DNA from: Cubamyces lactineus
Taxonomy: Eukaryota; Basidiomycota; Agaricomycetes; Polyporales; Polyporaceae
Direction of reading: 5' to 3'
Length of the DNA: 64,000 nt
NCBI GenBank assembly: GCA_022376465.1
Contig: JACDTU010000017.1
Span: 62,001 to 126,000 of the forward strand
Shown here: piece by piece, positions 11,357-23,376 of the stretch
Layout of the letters: every line of letters starts with the position of its first letter
How positions within the stretch are numbered: position 1 is the first letter of the stretch
Notes under the pieces: generated by a model
The model's input: the letters and a program-made list of their open reading frames with translations, nothing else
Told to the model about the DNA's origin: nothing
The model's database searches: none
Program-made: the position numbers and the translations under genes

Positions 11357-13501
11357 GTGGGAAGATCTCCAACGTGGAATCAGCGTGGTTCCCATATGCG
11401 GCATTGGGAGACCAGGCGCCCGCAACGCCAGAGAGACGCCCAAGAAACGACCCTTTGTGCGTCTTTCTATCGCATGTCCCAGGAACCCCAACCGCCATGT
11501 CCTACAGGCGGGGGCAAGGCGCGAGGTCCAGACTTTGTCAGCTACGAGGACGTCCTGCGTATTCCAAACGCGGACCTATGTGCGCTGTTCCAGGCATGCG
11601 TTGACGCGAGGATGGCCCCGTCTGTATGGCTGACGACAACACTGGCTGCAGTACAGAAGAAGGGAGCAGCGACTACGGACCCAGCTGGCTATCGTAATAT
11701 CGGACTGGAAAGCTGTCTCCTCAAGACACTCACGCTACTCATCGACCGGCGGCTGCGTGAGTGGGCGGACAGTGAAGACCTCTTCCCTCCGCACCAGAAT
11801 GGCTTCCGGGCAGGTCACCGGACAGAGAATAACGTGTTCATCCTACGCACCGTCATCGAGCAGGCAAGGGCAAATGGCCGCACAGTATGGGTGGCTTCCA
11901 TTGACCTCTCCAACGCCTTCCCTTCCGTCGATCAGGATGTCATGTGGGCCAAACTTCTCGACTGGGGAGCAAGCGGCCCTCTTCTGGACTGGCTACGCAT
12001 GCTCTATGAACGCATGACATATGTGGTCCGCTTCAATGGCGAACTCTCCGAGTTCTTTCGAGCCCTGGCAGGCATTCTTATTGGCGACCCCGCCTCCCCG
12101 GTCCTCTGGGTTCTGTTCTTCGCGGACTTCACCACACCACACTGCAGCGATGATGTTACCCTCGACGGGATCCGTGTACCGTACCTGGCACAGGCAGACG
12201 ACATCCTCCTCCTGGCCTATAGTCCAGCGGCACTACAGATCAAAATCAATGCTCTGGAACAATGGTGCATGCGTAACGGCCTGAGCATCAACGTGCGTAA
12301 AAGTCTACTCATGGCGTTCGGCCCCCTGCCACTGGTCCCACCGCTCCTCACCCTCTATGGCGTGCCTCTAACGCTTACGGCGTCAGCGACCTACGTGGGA
12401 GTCACCCTCACCACCACAACACGCAACATCTTCAAGGAGCACCGCAGCCAACAGGCGTCCAAGGCGCGGCGACTGGCGCTGGCATCGCTATCCCTGGAAG
12501 CGTACATTGGTCCACTCCCACCCGATATCGCGCGCACGCTTTACACCGCGCGCATTGAACCGCACCTACTAGCGGCAGCCATGGTGGACCTCGACGTGGA
12601 CCGCACATCGCTAGCAGAACTCGAACAGGTCCAACTGACCTTTGTACGCCGAGCACTGCAACTTCCGAGACACTCCCCAACTCTTACACCCCTCCTCGAT
12701 ATAGGCCTCTGGCCTCTACGCTTCAGACGCGCTCAGACGGCGATCAAGTATCTTGCGTATCTCGTGGACTGCCCTGCCTCTATGGCCTCAGCGGCGCTAC
12801 GAGTAGCAAGTAACCTCGCACGCGCAGGGCACCCCTCCTGGATCAGTGACCTCCACCATGCCCTCAGTGCCCTGCCGTTCCCTGTTGCGTTTGATTTCAG
12901 AGCCGCCATCACCAGCTTGTCAGCCCAGGCGATGTTAGCAAACCTCAGCACCGCGCTTGCAATGCATGCCCGCGACCACGTAACCAACGCGACCAAACTC
13001 ACCGCGTGGAGGGAAGCTGCTCTGGCTCTCCTCCCACCCTGTCCCTCGTCCGCCGCGCTATTCAAGATGCGAGAGTACCTCCGCATCCCAAACGCGCGCA
13101 TGCGGAAGGACGTCGCGCGGCTGCTCGCAGGCATCTCACCGTGTGCAGTAGAGCTACTACGCCATCATCAAGTACCCCGCGACCGCCGCATCTGCCGCTT
13201 CTGCCTATATCGGGACGTGATAGAAGACGAGCACCATATCCTCTTTGCCTGCCCGGAGCCTACCATCCAGCACGCTCGTGATGAGTTCTATATGGCCATC
13301 ATGAGTAAGGACCCAGGGATTGTCTATCTCCGCCGTCGGTGCGGGGACTGGAGCTTCTTCGGTACCATGCTGAACGACTCTACCATGGTTCACACAACTG
13401 CGGCCTTCGTCTCGACCGTGTTCGAACACCTCCGCCGCACTGAACCTCGGCTCCTCGCCACAGAGGAAGAGTTCATGGCACTCCCACTGCAGCCGCATTG
13501 A
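11357..13501 (+). mobile_element. 5'-truncated LINE (non-LTR retrotransposon) with reverse transcriptase frame
   Basis: An open frame of about 700 codons encodes a non-LTR reverse transcriptase: YRNIGLESCLLK, QNGFRAGHRTENN, SIDLSNAFPSVD, GILIGDPASP and the catalytic block LAQADDILLLA (QADD in place of YADD). The C-terminus has a Cys/His knuckle, CRFC followed by EDEHHILFAC. No endonuclease domain precedes it, so the copy is truncated. The first 40 or so codons of the frame overlap the K3 promoter and are probably not element sequence; the junction is near 11400. The 3' boundary is unclear: it may extend past the stop to the CTC repeat at 14036-14056. Reverse transcription is the family function. 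Without the endonuclease this copy is probably not autonomous. Confidence 0.85.
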
Positions 13502-14035
13502 GGACGTGAGCGCGACTCACCAAACAACGGGTACGCAAGGTCTGACACGAAACTGGCTTCCCTTGCTGACTCGGGTCAATACAGGATGGACTTCCGCTCC
13601 CCTCGGTCATGGGGCATGTACATGATGAGGTGGTACTAGTGGGTAGCGCGTGAGCCCCCGCACCGCCGCCGTAGCGCTCTCCCTGCTCCTGAGTGGAGCA
13701 TAGGTGTGCACCATGTCCTGCATCCGGCCCCGGTATCGCTGACGGTGTATAAGCAGAAGCGACAGACGAGACAATGCGACTGTAGGAGCAGTTTTTTATC
13801 CATACAAATGGTTTTTTCTCCCCAGATTGCCACGTTCTCGTATACGGACTCTTGCTACATAAACACCGTAGTGTGCACTACCATGGCGAAGTGATCGAGA
13901 TCTCGAGTAGGTTAACATTTAAGTATTGGTCCCATGGTAGACGTTTTAGCTGAAGGTCACGCGTAGTACAATCATGTAACGTAGAGGGGCCGTGTGACCG
14001 TTAAGGGCAGTAGGCTAGCGTCTGCTCAAATTTAG

Positions 14036-14056
14036 TTCCTCCTCCTCCTCCTCCTC
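14036..14056. repeat. CTC/TCC trinucleotide tract
   Basis: A run of CTC units lies between the LINE frame and P3. LINE copies often end in a short simple repeat, so this could be the 3' end of the insertion; no target-site duplication was identified. Confidence 0.4.
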
Positions 14057-14302
14057 AGGTGATAGCACAGAATCTCGACAGCAACGCGTGGTGAACCTGC
14101 GTTTACGTCCCCGTGAGAACTGTTCTAGGGTCAGTTCATATATATTATCGCAGTGTCTACTCTGAGGTGTGCGCCACATTCCCTAGACCGACCTCACTAC
14201 GCCCTACTGACTGGGGCTCCCTGCCTGTACCTATCGTCGTGGAGCGGCAGAGACTAGACTTGCATCTGATTGTCCTTTGACTTACTCCACTAAGCTGACT
14301 GA
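14057..14302. promoter_or_regulatory. P3 upstream region, separated from K3
   Basis: Contains CCACATTCCCTAGA at 14174-14187, a degenerate form of the array promoter motif, 116 bp before the P3 ATG. This marks where the original K3-P3 promoter resumes after the LINE. Confidence 0.5.
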
Positions 14303-15476
14303 ATGTCAGACTCTGCATTCAACGTTTGGGGCGCTGTCGCCGGCGCCATCGGCGTATTGGCTATCGTCCCCACCTACCTGTTCGTTTGTCGTATGCCGAC
14401 CGCCAGATACCAAGTTCTCAAGGCGACGCTTCAAGAAGTGGAGAAGAACTTTGGTAATGGGCTGAAGCAGGGTCTTATTCGCCCCGAAGCCGATCTCCAC
14501 CAACTGTTTAACTGGCTGTGGTGGTGAGCATTTTGTAACGCTTGATAAGAATTTCATGTTGATGATACCTATAGCATCCAGGTCCGCTTCGACAGCCTTA
14601 CCGATGAAGTCGACAACATAAACTCGTGGAGGGAAGAGCTCAAATGTTGGTATGACGGTCTGTCAACTCGGATCTCCTTGGTTTACGACGCAGCGATCGA
14701 GCTGCGAAAGTTGATCGCGGTATGTTAGCGATTGACCTGTAATTCTCGTGCTCGTTTCTCATGCAATATCTACAGAAAAGGAGCTCTAGAGAGCGAAGGG
14801 CTCTAATCGCCGCCGGGATTCCATCTCGGCTGGCGGAGCTCTCTAGCAAGCGAGGTGAGTCTCTGGTGGCGTCTGGCCTTCGACGCGTCCGTTTGTTGAT
14901 CAAACCGTCACAGAACATTTCAAATATATCGGTTCCAACTTCCTGCTACACCTTCCCAGAGAACAATCGACGGGCCTTCCTCGCCACCACCTGTCTCCTG
15001 GGAACCCTGAGGGCCACCAGGCTACCGCCACTGAAACTTCCCGTGTGGGCACTATTGCCTCGTCCTCCCCGGAACCCCCTGCATACGATTACACGCATGC
15101 GCCACTATCCCCATCTACTTCTTGCAGTACCGCACCACCTACCACATCAGCGAAATCTCGAACCTGCGACTGTGGCGCCACCTCCCAAGGCAGACGGCGT
15201 CTCGACTGGGACGCAGACCTCGCAGAGTTGCTATCCGCTGTGTTGATCCATGCTTGCCGCGCGGACAAGGGCAGACACGACAACCAACTCCGCAGGGAGA
15301 TGCTGCGCCGTTTCGGTACCCAGCTCTTGGAGGGCCTCGACGAAGCCTGCGACGCTGGCGACGAAGCCCCCGCCAAAGAAGATGGCGTCGCCCATTGCCC
15401 CACGTCGGCTGCGACACGACCCGACGAGACGGAGAAGAGCAACCAAGATACCGCTGCCAGCGACGAACGTGAGTAA
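14303..15476 (+). CDS. P3: array partner, membrane-anchored helical protein
   Basis: Exons 14303-14523, 14575-14719, 14776-14854 and 14914-15476 give 335 aa. N-terminus MSDSAFNVWGAVAGAIGV with one hydrophobic helix to about residue 30. Exon 2 (145 nt) carries WREELKCWYDGLSTRI. The third exon is basic, with RSSRERRALIAAGIP. The tail is long and Pro/Ser/Thr-rich. It keeps the DADL motif as WDADLAELLSAVL (from about 15203), but its end is acidic and unlike P1/P2. The frame is intact despite the LINE upstream, which has put about 2.7 kb between it and K3. Confidence 0.82.
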
Positions 15477-17005
15477 GGCTCGAGCAAAAGTCGAGCGACT
15501 CGACAAGTCTGGGTGGTACCTCTCTCGTATCATCCCTCGTGTCACGCAACGCCATTCTTCTGCCCAGTCGCAGTTCCACAGCATTGGGAATAGACATTCC
15601 GTCGCTTCCGTGTACCATTCCTCGCTCCGTTCTTCCGTCATCCGCCATGCTCTCCTCGCATCTCCCTCATGCTCGCTTTACATCGTTTTTGTTCCTGTCT
15701 CGGTAATTGTATTGTCGCTGCGTCTTCAGGTGTTGACTATGGGTGTCGTATATATGTATGAACAGTTGTCTCGAATGTTGTGAGCCACTCGACGCGCTAG
15801 ACGATTGACGTGGTCGTGCCCGCCCGCGACTTGTGAAGTGGCTGCATCCCAGGACGCTCATCTATCGAATGATCAGCCTTGTTGTATTCCGAAGTGCTCG
15901 AGCTCGAGCGAGCGGGATACTGCTCTGATTGAAAGCGGCAAGACGCCTGCGGGTCCCCTTGTGATGCACGTATATTGATACATGCGATCATGCGCGTCCT
16001 CGGAATGACGCGTCGAAGGGGCAGTATCAACCACAGCCCCGCAGGCATGCACTCGAATTCCCCGCCACTCGCTTTAGGAGCGCTCATGGAGAAGTGAGGA
16101 CACGAGTTGAATAGGGCACTATGACTGAGCGCCCACGATGGTCCGATGGAGGCACGCTGCACTCGAGAGAATACCGCCATTCGCTAAGGCCTCTGCCGAG
16201 GATGACACGCCATTGAAGTGCAAGCAACCCTCGAGGAGGCGGTGTATGGGCGAATGCTAGAACATCTTTCGATGCAGTAACAGCACGAGGGGAGACTTCG
16301 GCGGTTCTCTCTCTAGCGAGGCTCGAGTCTCATAGCAGCTGTCCTCGTATCCGGTTTTAGCATCGCGTTCGCCCCGTGTGGGTGATGACGACAGGAAAAC
16401 AAGTGTGAAAGTCACCCGCGGGCAAGGCATTAACGCGATCACCGATGTTTGTCTGCGAGCTCCCGCCATTTTTCGAAGGTCAGGCCGCATATAGGCATAG
16501 TGCAGGTTCATGGCAAGTGTATATCGGGCCCAGTCGAATATATGAGCCGAGGATTCATAGCGTTCCACGCGACAGACTGTCTGGGAGCAAGGGGGAAAGG
16601 TTGTGACTCGATCAGCCATGGTCGCGTTTGAGTCGGCTAGCGCTCATCTGAGCGTTCAGGACAGCGCACCAGTGCAGCTTGCATTCCGCCGAGACATCCT
16701 AAACATACAACGAGATCGTTACATCTACCCTACTATGCCATCAAAGAGGTTAGACTCAGCTACGATTAGAAGCTATGAGCACTCACCGGGAAAGCTGCAA
16801 CACCGTATCCCGAGGGAGGGCATAATTTATACGCTATAATATACGTGTAGCAGTGGACAAACTCGAAAGCAACCAAGACTCTGACTGTCAGCGAGACGAG
16901 AACAGGATCGACCGACAACGCAAAACGGTAGAGCTTTGTCTAGAGTCAGCTAGATGCAACACTGTATACAAAATGCACCTACCGTACCGGACGGGGGCAA
17001 CACCA
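15477..17005. other. Spacer between modules 3 and 4
   Basis: No recognisable gene. A CCCAGGACGCTCAT segment near 15848 and a stretch near 16060-16130 match the 3' flanks of P4 and P5, so this is duplicated module flank. A weak tract near 16826 resembles the 3' flanks of K5, K6 and K7. Confidence 0.5.
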
Positions 17006-18328
17006 CTATCTGACAAGCTTCTTCAGATGGTATATACCCTCCCATGCGACAGCGACGGTGTCGTTTACGACCCTTTCGATCGCTTGCTCAGATTTTGGGA
17101 CTAGTCGCCAGCGGAATAGTGATTCGCTCAATGTTGCGCGCTTCCTCTGCCATTCCTGCAGCGTTTGCTCAGCTGTCGGCCGCTCCTGAGGCCGCTCTCG
17201 CTTCATCAACTCGATCAAGGGTTCCAAGAAGTCCGTATTCTTATATTTCTGCAATAGCGTCAGCGTAATGTCGAAGGTGTGAAGAAGAGCACCGACATTG
17301 CCAAACTCTTTGAAGTACACGCTACCCAGCGCGTAGATGTCGACCTTGAAAGCATCGTATGGGACCGTCTCGGACAGCTCCGGGACTTCTGCTCGCCCTA
17401 CATCGCCGATGACGTATGGCGAATCACCCGGTTGGAACCAAGAAGAAACGCCGAAGTCAATGTAGTAGTAATGCACGTTACGGCCGGCACGCGGTAACGC
17501 CGATACCGGGTACAACGCGTCTGGAGTATATCCCAGACGCACGGGGTGATACCCACCCGGATACAGCGGTTTCGCGTCCATCATGATGTTGGACGTTGCG
17601 ATGTCTCTGGGAGAATTACTATAAATTTCGTTTGCCTCTTCCTCAGGACGGAGACACCTACCGATGAGCTATGTTGTGCGAGTGCATGAAGGCGAGGCCC
17701 TATCCAAAACTTAGGACAGATAGCCGTTTTCCGAGGTATCAATACCTACCTCCAATGTCTGATCGACAAACTCGATTACATCTCCTACTGTAGCGAACTC
17801 CGGATTGTTGCAAGGCCGGAGGAATGGCATGACCATCAACCCAAGACGAGGATCTTGGGGATCTGGGAGAATTTCGTGGACTTTGACGCAATGGTTCCGC
17901 GGGTCACTGATAGATGAGAAAAATTGTGCTATTTGCTCTTCCTGTCTTCGCTTAGGAAACAATTTAATAGCAACCAATTCTGAGTCTGATAGGCGCGTCG
18001 CGTCCATGAGCTGGTAATCCTGTATGAACCCGACTTGAGTACCGTAGATGTCAAAATATAATCTAGGGCTTACAATGAGAAGAATGGAATCTTCGCAGAA
18101 GGTGGGATCCAGATTCGTATCTTGCCAAGATGGCTTCCATCCAGGTCTGTACCTCGGCCTCAAGAGATAGCCACGGTCGTTCAGGTAACGAAATCGGGCT
18201 TGCCAGAACTTCTCCTTAGGCAAGAGGTTGTAGACGCCCTGCTCGGTGAGCTTCCTGCTACTTTCCAGTAAATCCGCATCCAGGAACGCATGGCGTGGGA
18301 GCTGCTTTTGCTTGACCGGCGTAGCCAT
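17006..18328 (-). CDS. K4: array protein kinase
   Basis: Exons 18074-18328, 17750-18019, 17662-17699, 17297-17606 and 17006-17248 give 371 aa. The fourth donor is GTCGGT, unusual but fixed by homology. HRDIATSN catalytic loop; YYIDFGVSSWF gives DFG followed by Val instead of Leu. K4, K5 and K6 share a one-residue deletion, GDVGRAEVPEL where the others have GDVGRDxEVPEL, so these three are a recent subgroup. C-terminus AWEGIYHLKKLVR. Divergent with P4, 433 bp apart. Confidence 0.9.
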
Positions 18329-18761
18329 TAACTTGCAGATGCTCTAGCGAGGAGACGGAACGAAGTGCATCGTACAATCTGGCGCGTGCCAACGTGCGAA
18401 GTGGCAACGTGGTAGCCGTGTGCCTCCAAAAATGGTAAGTCCCGCGGTTAGACGCCGAAAGGTATACCATCCGTCTGGCATGGGCGCAAGACCAATCTGA
18501 GATTGCACTCTCACCCAGTACCTCACAGCCAGACCTCATATTATGATCGTGTACTTCCTCCGCCTCTGGGAACCACTTGCTATTCTGCATGTTTGCGGCG
18601 ATACATGTGTTGTCCACGTTCCAAATATCACCGGTGGACTGGTACTCAGCGAGTCCCGCCACATAAAACCATAGTGCTCCCTCGAAGGTGGGATACACTC
18701 GTTCCCCCGAGGATTGTCAACCCTTTGACCTCTACTCTGATCTCTACACACTTCATCCGCC
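18329..18761. promoter_or_regulatory. Shared divergent promoter of K4 and P4
   Basis: Motif CCACGTTCC at 18614-18622, here followed by AAATATC as in modules 5 and 6 instead of TAGGA. Confidence 0.6.
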
Positions 18762-19879
18762 ATGTCCGACCTCGGCTACAACGTCTGGGGCACAATAGCT
18801 GGCGCCATCGGGACACTCACCCTGATACCGATATTCCTCACATGGCTCCAAACTCGGCTCCCGTCCACCATTATGCCGTACCTGCTTGCTGAGCACAAGG
18901 AGACACAAGTACTGTTTACCGAAGCCATCCGAGACGGTCTGATAACCGACGAGGAGATACTCCAATTCAACCTCAACCTCTGGGTGTAAGTTTCGACGAG
19001 CTGCAGTCGGAGGCCATTCCTCATATCTGACTGCGGCGCGACTCGTGCAGGTCTACGATGCGTGTTGATGAGATGAGCGCCAAAGTGTGTGCAGCAAAGA
19101 CATGGTGGGAAAACGTCAAAAATTGGTGGCATGGCTTATCTGGTCGCGTTACGGCCATTCGCGACGAGTTGAACCCCATCCGGGTGAAGCTTGCTGTGAG
19201 TTTGTCCACTTTTCCTTAGTTTCACATAAGTTCACGATCCCTCCTTCCCCAGGAGAGAAATACCGAGGAACGCAAGAGGTTGGCTTCCACAGGTGTTCCA
19301 ACCCAGCTACCTCTGATCACAAACGACAAAGGTGAGATGCACATGTCCATCCATCGCCTAGGTCCTAACATCGTCGACGTAGACCTCAGGTCCATTCACT
19401 CTTCCAAAATCCCCGCTACCGCACGTGCGCAGGGTGTGTACAGCACCTGCACAGCTGCGACGGGCGATTCTCGTACTACTCTGGTCTCCGACGCCGGTAC
19501 CGACGCCACCCAGTGCTCTCTTCGCTCAGTAGAACATGCCTGCACGCCATCGACCGTTCGCCCCATCGATCACTTCATATCCGATGCAGACCTGCACGAT
19601 GTGCTGGCTTTTGCTCTCTTTCATCCTGCCGTGAAGGGCGGGCTAGGTGGAGAGACGGTAGAGACGCCTGGTAGCGACGAGAAGCTACACAATCCTGGAT
19701 CCGACTTTGGCTCCAGCCACGATGCGATCCACGCCGGTGCTAAAGCGTTGTTCCGTATTCTGAAGCGCGTTTACGCTATGCGCGCTCAGAACTTGGACGC
19801 CGCCGCCGATCCTGAGGCGTTGTGGCACCTCGCAGATGAGCTCAGCGCCCGTGACGATGGTGGCTGGAAAGATGTCTAA
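18762..19879 (+). CDS. P4: array partner, membrane-anchored helical protein
   Basis: Exons 18762-18985, 19051-19195, 19253-19331 and 19383-19879 give 314 aa. MSDLGYNVWGTIAGAIG begins the membrane helix. Exon 2 has WWENVKNWWHGLSG, and the tail has ISDADLHDVL (19576-19605), a LFRILKRVYAMRAQ segment and a WKDV end. The last intron (19332-19382) is 51 nt, in frame and free of stops, but has a clear CCTAAC branch point 17 nt before its AG. Both spliced and retained forms would therefore be open, differing by 17 residues. Confidence 0.83.
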
Positions 19880-21606
19880 TCGACACTCCGTCAACCACCT
19901 CGGTGTATCGTCGCGGTCTATGGACATCCTTGTCATTGGTGCAAACACTCTATCCCTCGTCACTCCATTACTGCGATGAATCACAGCGTTCGTGCCGCTG
20001 CTCAAGTGGCTCACTACGGCCGTCGGCAAGCCGACGACGTAGTAGGGACACGGACTCCAGAGCTTGCCAATGGCAACGACGCTGTGTCGTCTCCCTGTGC
20101 GGCTTGCTCCCCTGCGCTGTGCTTCTAGCCTTCGTCATCTATCTGCCCCCGTCCCCGGGATCGCTGCATAACCCACCGTAGTTCTATGAGCGAAGACAAC
20201 GCTCCGCTATCCAATCAGCCTCCCTCTCGCTTAACATGCTTCTCTCGTCTCATTTGCTCATGTTCTTCAGTTCGTTCGTCTGCTATTCTTGCTCCGTTGT
20301 ACACGCGAGCTGTTGTATCCGTGTCGTTCATATCGTGACTGTAGCCGTCCTGACGTTGACGTCAAGGACGTTGTGGCTTCTATTATGTTGAGCTCTCGTA
20401 TCCGAGATTCATTGTTTTTGAACTTCTTGCTGTCGAGCAGTGACCGTCGTCGCGTCGTAGTGCTCAGGCGCTACCGCGGGCTTGCAAGATCCTAGGACGC
20501 TCGTTCATAATCGATGTGTTGGCTCTAACTAAATCGTCAATCGCGGCCCTGCGCGTGCACTCGTTCCAGCGCTGGTCCCCCACTTTGCCGTATGCCATGG
20601 AGGCCTGCAAGCGACTTGACTATACCGAGACCTATGGTTCCGGCTTACGCCCCTCGTTGCATCTGTTCGTTCATGTAAGCACTCGTTACATCACGATGCC
20701 AAAGAACATCAATATCGAGCACATCACGCACACATAGTGTCGGAAGCTCTCAGGCTGTGCAACATCACACGCCCCGCAAACATGACGCGTCGAGCAGGCA
20801 GCCTCAGCCTCAGCACCGCATAGCATCATGGCATACACTACCAGGGCCCGACGCCACTCACGTACGGGAGCGCCCATAGCAGAACGAGAACACGAGTTGG
20901 ACAGCGTTTTCTTTCGACGCGTTCTCCGCAGCAGCATCGCAATCGCTTCATGCTTGTCCAGGTCAGGTTACGCGCGTTGAATATGACTCGAACGTCTGCC
21001 GCGAAGCTTCACGAAGCCCCAATGCAGATGATCGACGGCCGCCCATGTCAGCGCCCGTGCAGCGTGTTCGGAGAGTCGGATAGGGCTGCAGCCTTGAGGC
21101 TGGGGAAGTTGATTTCAGCGCGGTGGGTGAAGTTCGACAGGGTTGAACAGGAGCGTTGCATGGCGAGAATCAGGTGCATCTTTGAGTGAACGGCCGCCTT
21201 ATTCGTGCCGTGCTTATCAGTCAATATTTGAGAGATCTTAGATCACGGTAATGTCCAAACGAGTACGGATGAAAATCGCCGCGAGGTCTCTACTACCTTC
21301 ATTTCTCCACGATATCAAAATGTTACATAGTTGATGTGTTCTCTACTCTGGAAGATGGTTAGTTGACATCCACTTCTTCAGAGCGAATGGCAGGTACCGA
21401 GTAACCAGCTGCGATAGTAGGGCGATGATAAGTTATACGCTATAATGTAGACGCAACAATATGCGAGACCGAGAGCAGGCGCGACTCAGTTATCAGCAAA
21501 ACGCGAAAGCAGAACCTATGAGACGCAATAGTACACGGGCATCTGACGCAGGTGAGCTGCGTGTGCGAAGGGCAGGACGAAGGACGCACCATGCGAACAC
21601 CCACCA
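19880..21606. other. Spacer between modules 4 and 5
   Basis: Holds the segment CCTAGGACGCTCGTTCAT at 20491-20508, which recurs after P5 (twice) and P6, and the conserved block at 20983-21113. A TTATACGCTATAATG tract near 21432 is the probable 3'-flank of K5. No gene recognised. Confidence 0.5.
20983..21113. repeat. Conserved spacer block, copy 1
   Basis: Matches 26181-26304 with few differences, including 62 identical bases (21019-21080 against 26217-26278). A third, partial copy is at 30590-30648. Copies 1 and 2 share an ATG-started frame (MTRTSAA, then LHEAPMQMIDGRP) of about 40 codons, which copy 3 breaks. Confidence 0.7.
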
Positions 21607-22927
21607 CTACCTCACGAGCTTCTTCAGATGGTAAATACCCTCCCAAGCGGCGGCGACGGTATCGTTGACAACTCTTTCGATCCCCTGCTCGGACTTGGGT
21701 ACGAGCCGCCAGCGGAAGAGCGAGTCGTTCAATGTTGCTCGTATTCTCTGCCATTCGCGGAGGGCTTGCTGTACGGTCGGGCGCTCCTCCGGTCGTTGTC
21801 GCATCATCTGCTCGATCAAGGGCACCAAGAAGTCTGTATTCTTGTATTTCTGCTGGGATTTAGTATCACGATGAGAGTATCGCAGCGAGACACTTACGCT
21901 TCCGAACTCCTCAGAGTATACGCTACCCAACGCGTAGATGTCGACCTTGAACGCGTCATACGGTGTCGTATCGGATAGCTCCGGGACCTCAGCTCGTCCT
22001 ACATCGCCGATGACCAGTGTTGAAGAACCAGGTGGAAACCAAGTGGTCAACCCGAAGTCGATGTAGTAGTATTTTATGGAACGACCAGCGCGTGGTAAGG
22101 GTGAGACTGGGTATAGGGCGTCTGGGGTGTATCCCAGACGAACCGGATGGTAGCCGTTCGGATACAGTGCCCTAGCGTCCATCATTATGTTGGCCACAGC
22201 GACGTCTCTACTTTGGTTGTCATACGTGTGAACGAAGCGTAGTGTTCGATATGCGTACCGGTGAGCAATGTTATGTTCATGCATGAAGGCAACTCCCTGT
22301 TGAGTGAGTCAGGCTGAGACTCTGCGCGAAGCCGGTTGGGCACCTAACCTCCAAGGTCTGATCAACGAACTCGACGACATCCCCAACGGTAGCAAATTCC
22401 GGATCATCGCAAGGCCTGAGGTAGGGCATAATCATCAAACCTAGACGAGAGTCGAAAGGATCTGGCAGAATCTCGTGGATTCGAATACAGTGGTTCCGCG
22501 GGTCCTGGACCGATGCGAAGAATTGAGCGACTCGCTCCTCGTCTCCCTGCTTAACAAACGACTTGATGGCTACTTTCTCGTTGGTAGAAATACGAGTCGC
22601 ATCTATGACTTGGTAGTCCTGGATTTACGGAGGTTCAGTGATATGACCGGCATAGAGATAGACGGGACGCACAATCAACATGATGGAATCTTCGCAGAAT
22701 GTGGGGTCGAGATTCGTGCCTGTCCATGACGGCTCCCACTCGGGCGAGTATCTTGGTCTGAGAAGATATCCGTGGTCCTTGAAGTAACGATATCGAGCTT
22801 GCCAGAATAGTTCCTTTGGTGCGAGATTGTACAGGCCCTGGGAAGTACGTAGCCTGCTGACTCTCAGCGCTTCCCCATCTAAGATAGCATGATTGGGCAA
22901 TCGTTTCGGCCTGGCCTGTGTAGCCAT
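21607..22927 (-). CDS. K5: array protein kinase
   Basis: Exons 22673-22927, 22349-22618, 22259-22296, 21898-22207 and 21607-21849 give 371 aa. The first intron donor is GTGCGT and the fourth GTAAGT. Catalytic loop HRDVAVAN, beta-3 lysine in KVAIK, YYIDFGLTTWF, and the GRAEVPELSD form of the activation segment. It ends YHLKKLVR as in K4. The 38-nt third exon, which encodes the segment up to the HRD, has the same length in all ten intact copies. Divergent with P5. Confidence 0.9.
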
Positions 22928-23376
22928 AGAACTTGTGTAGGTCTTGAGTAGGGCGCAGAACGAAGTCGCGCGTGCACTGGTGCTGTGTGGTGGAAGCCAA
23001 CGTGGAGAAGGCGCGCCTCTGAGATCTTCCCAAAACGGTAAGTAGGTTCGAAGTCTTCGGAACGCCCATTATTATTTCCTCCGGCTTTCGGCGTGAGTAC
23101 TTACCACCACACCAATCTCAGATCACTTCTAGTCCGTCTCCCTTGTGCCTGTGTAGTCTGTGCGTCCATGGCAGCCTTTGGTCTGCCGATTCTTGGATCG
23201 ATGCACGCGTCGTCCACGTTCCAAATATCGGTAGCTCGCCGTCCTGGACCATATATATGGCGACCTTCGAAATGCTTTCAACGCACACTATTGCTCCAGC
23301 TCCTCGCACTCAACCAACATCCTGCACGCCTCGCACCAATCCATAAGTTTCACCGCACAGTACTGAGGTTCCCGCT
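22928..23376. promoter_or_regulatory. Shared divergent promoter of K5 and P5
   Basis: CCACGTTCC at 23214-23222 followed by AAATATC, the module 4-6 version of the array motif. Confidence 0.6.

Noticed and set aside
13706..13894. Small frame downstream of the LINE reverse transcriptase
   Set aside because: Lies in probable LINE 3' UTR and has no recognisable content.
15139..15648. Minus-strand frame of 169 codons opposite P3
   Set aside because: Arg-rich antisense shadow of the P3 tail; P3 frame and introns are supported by the family.
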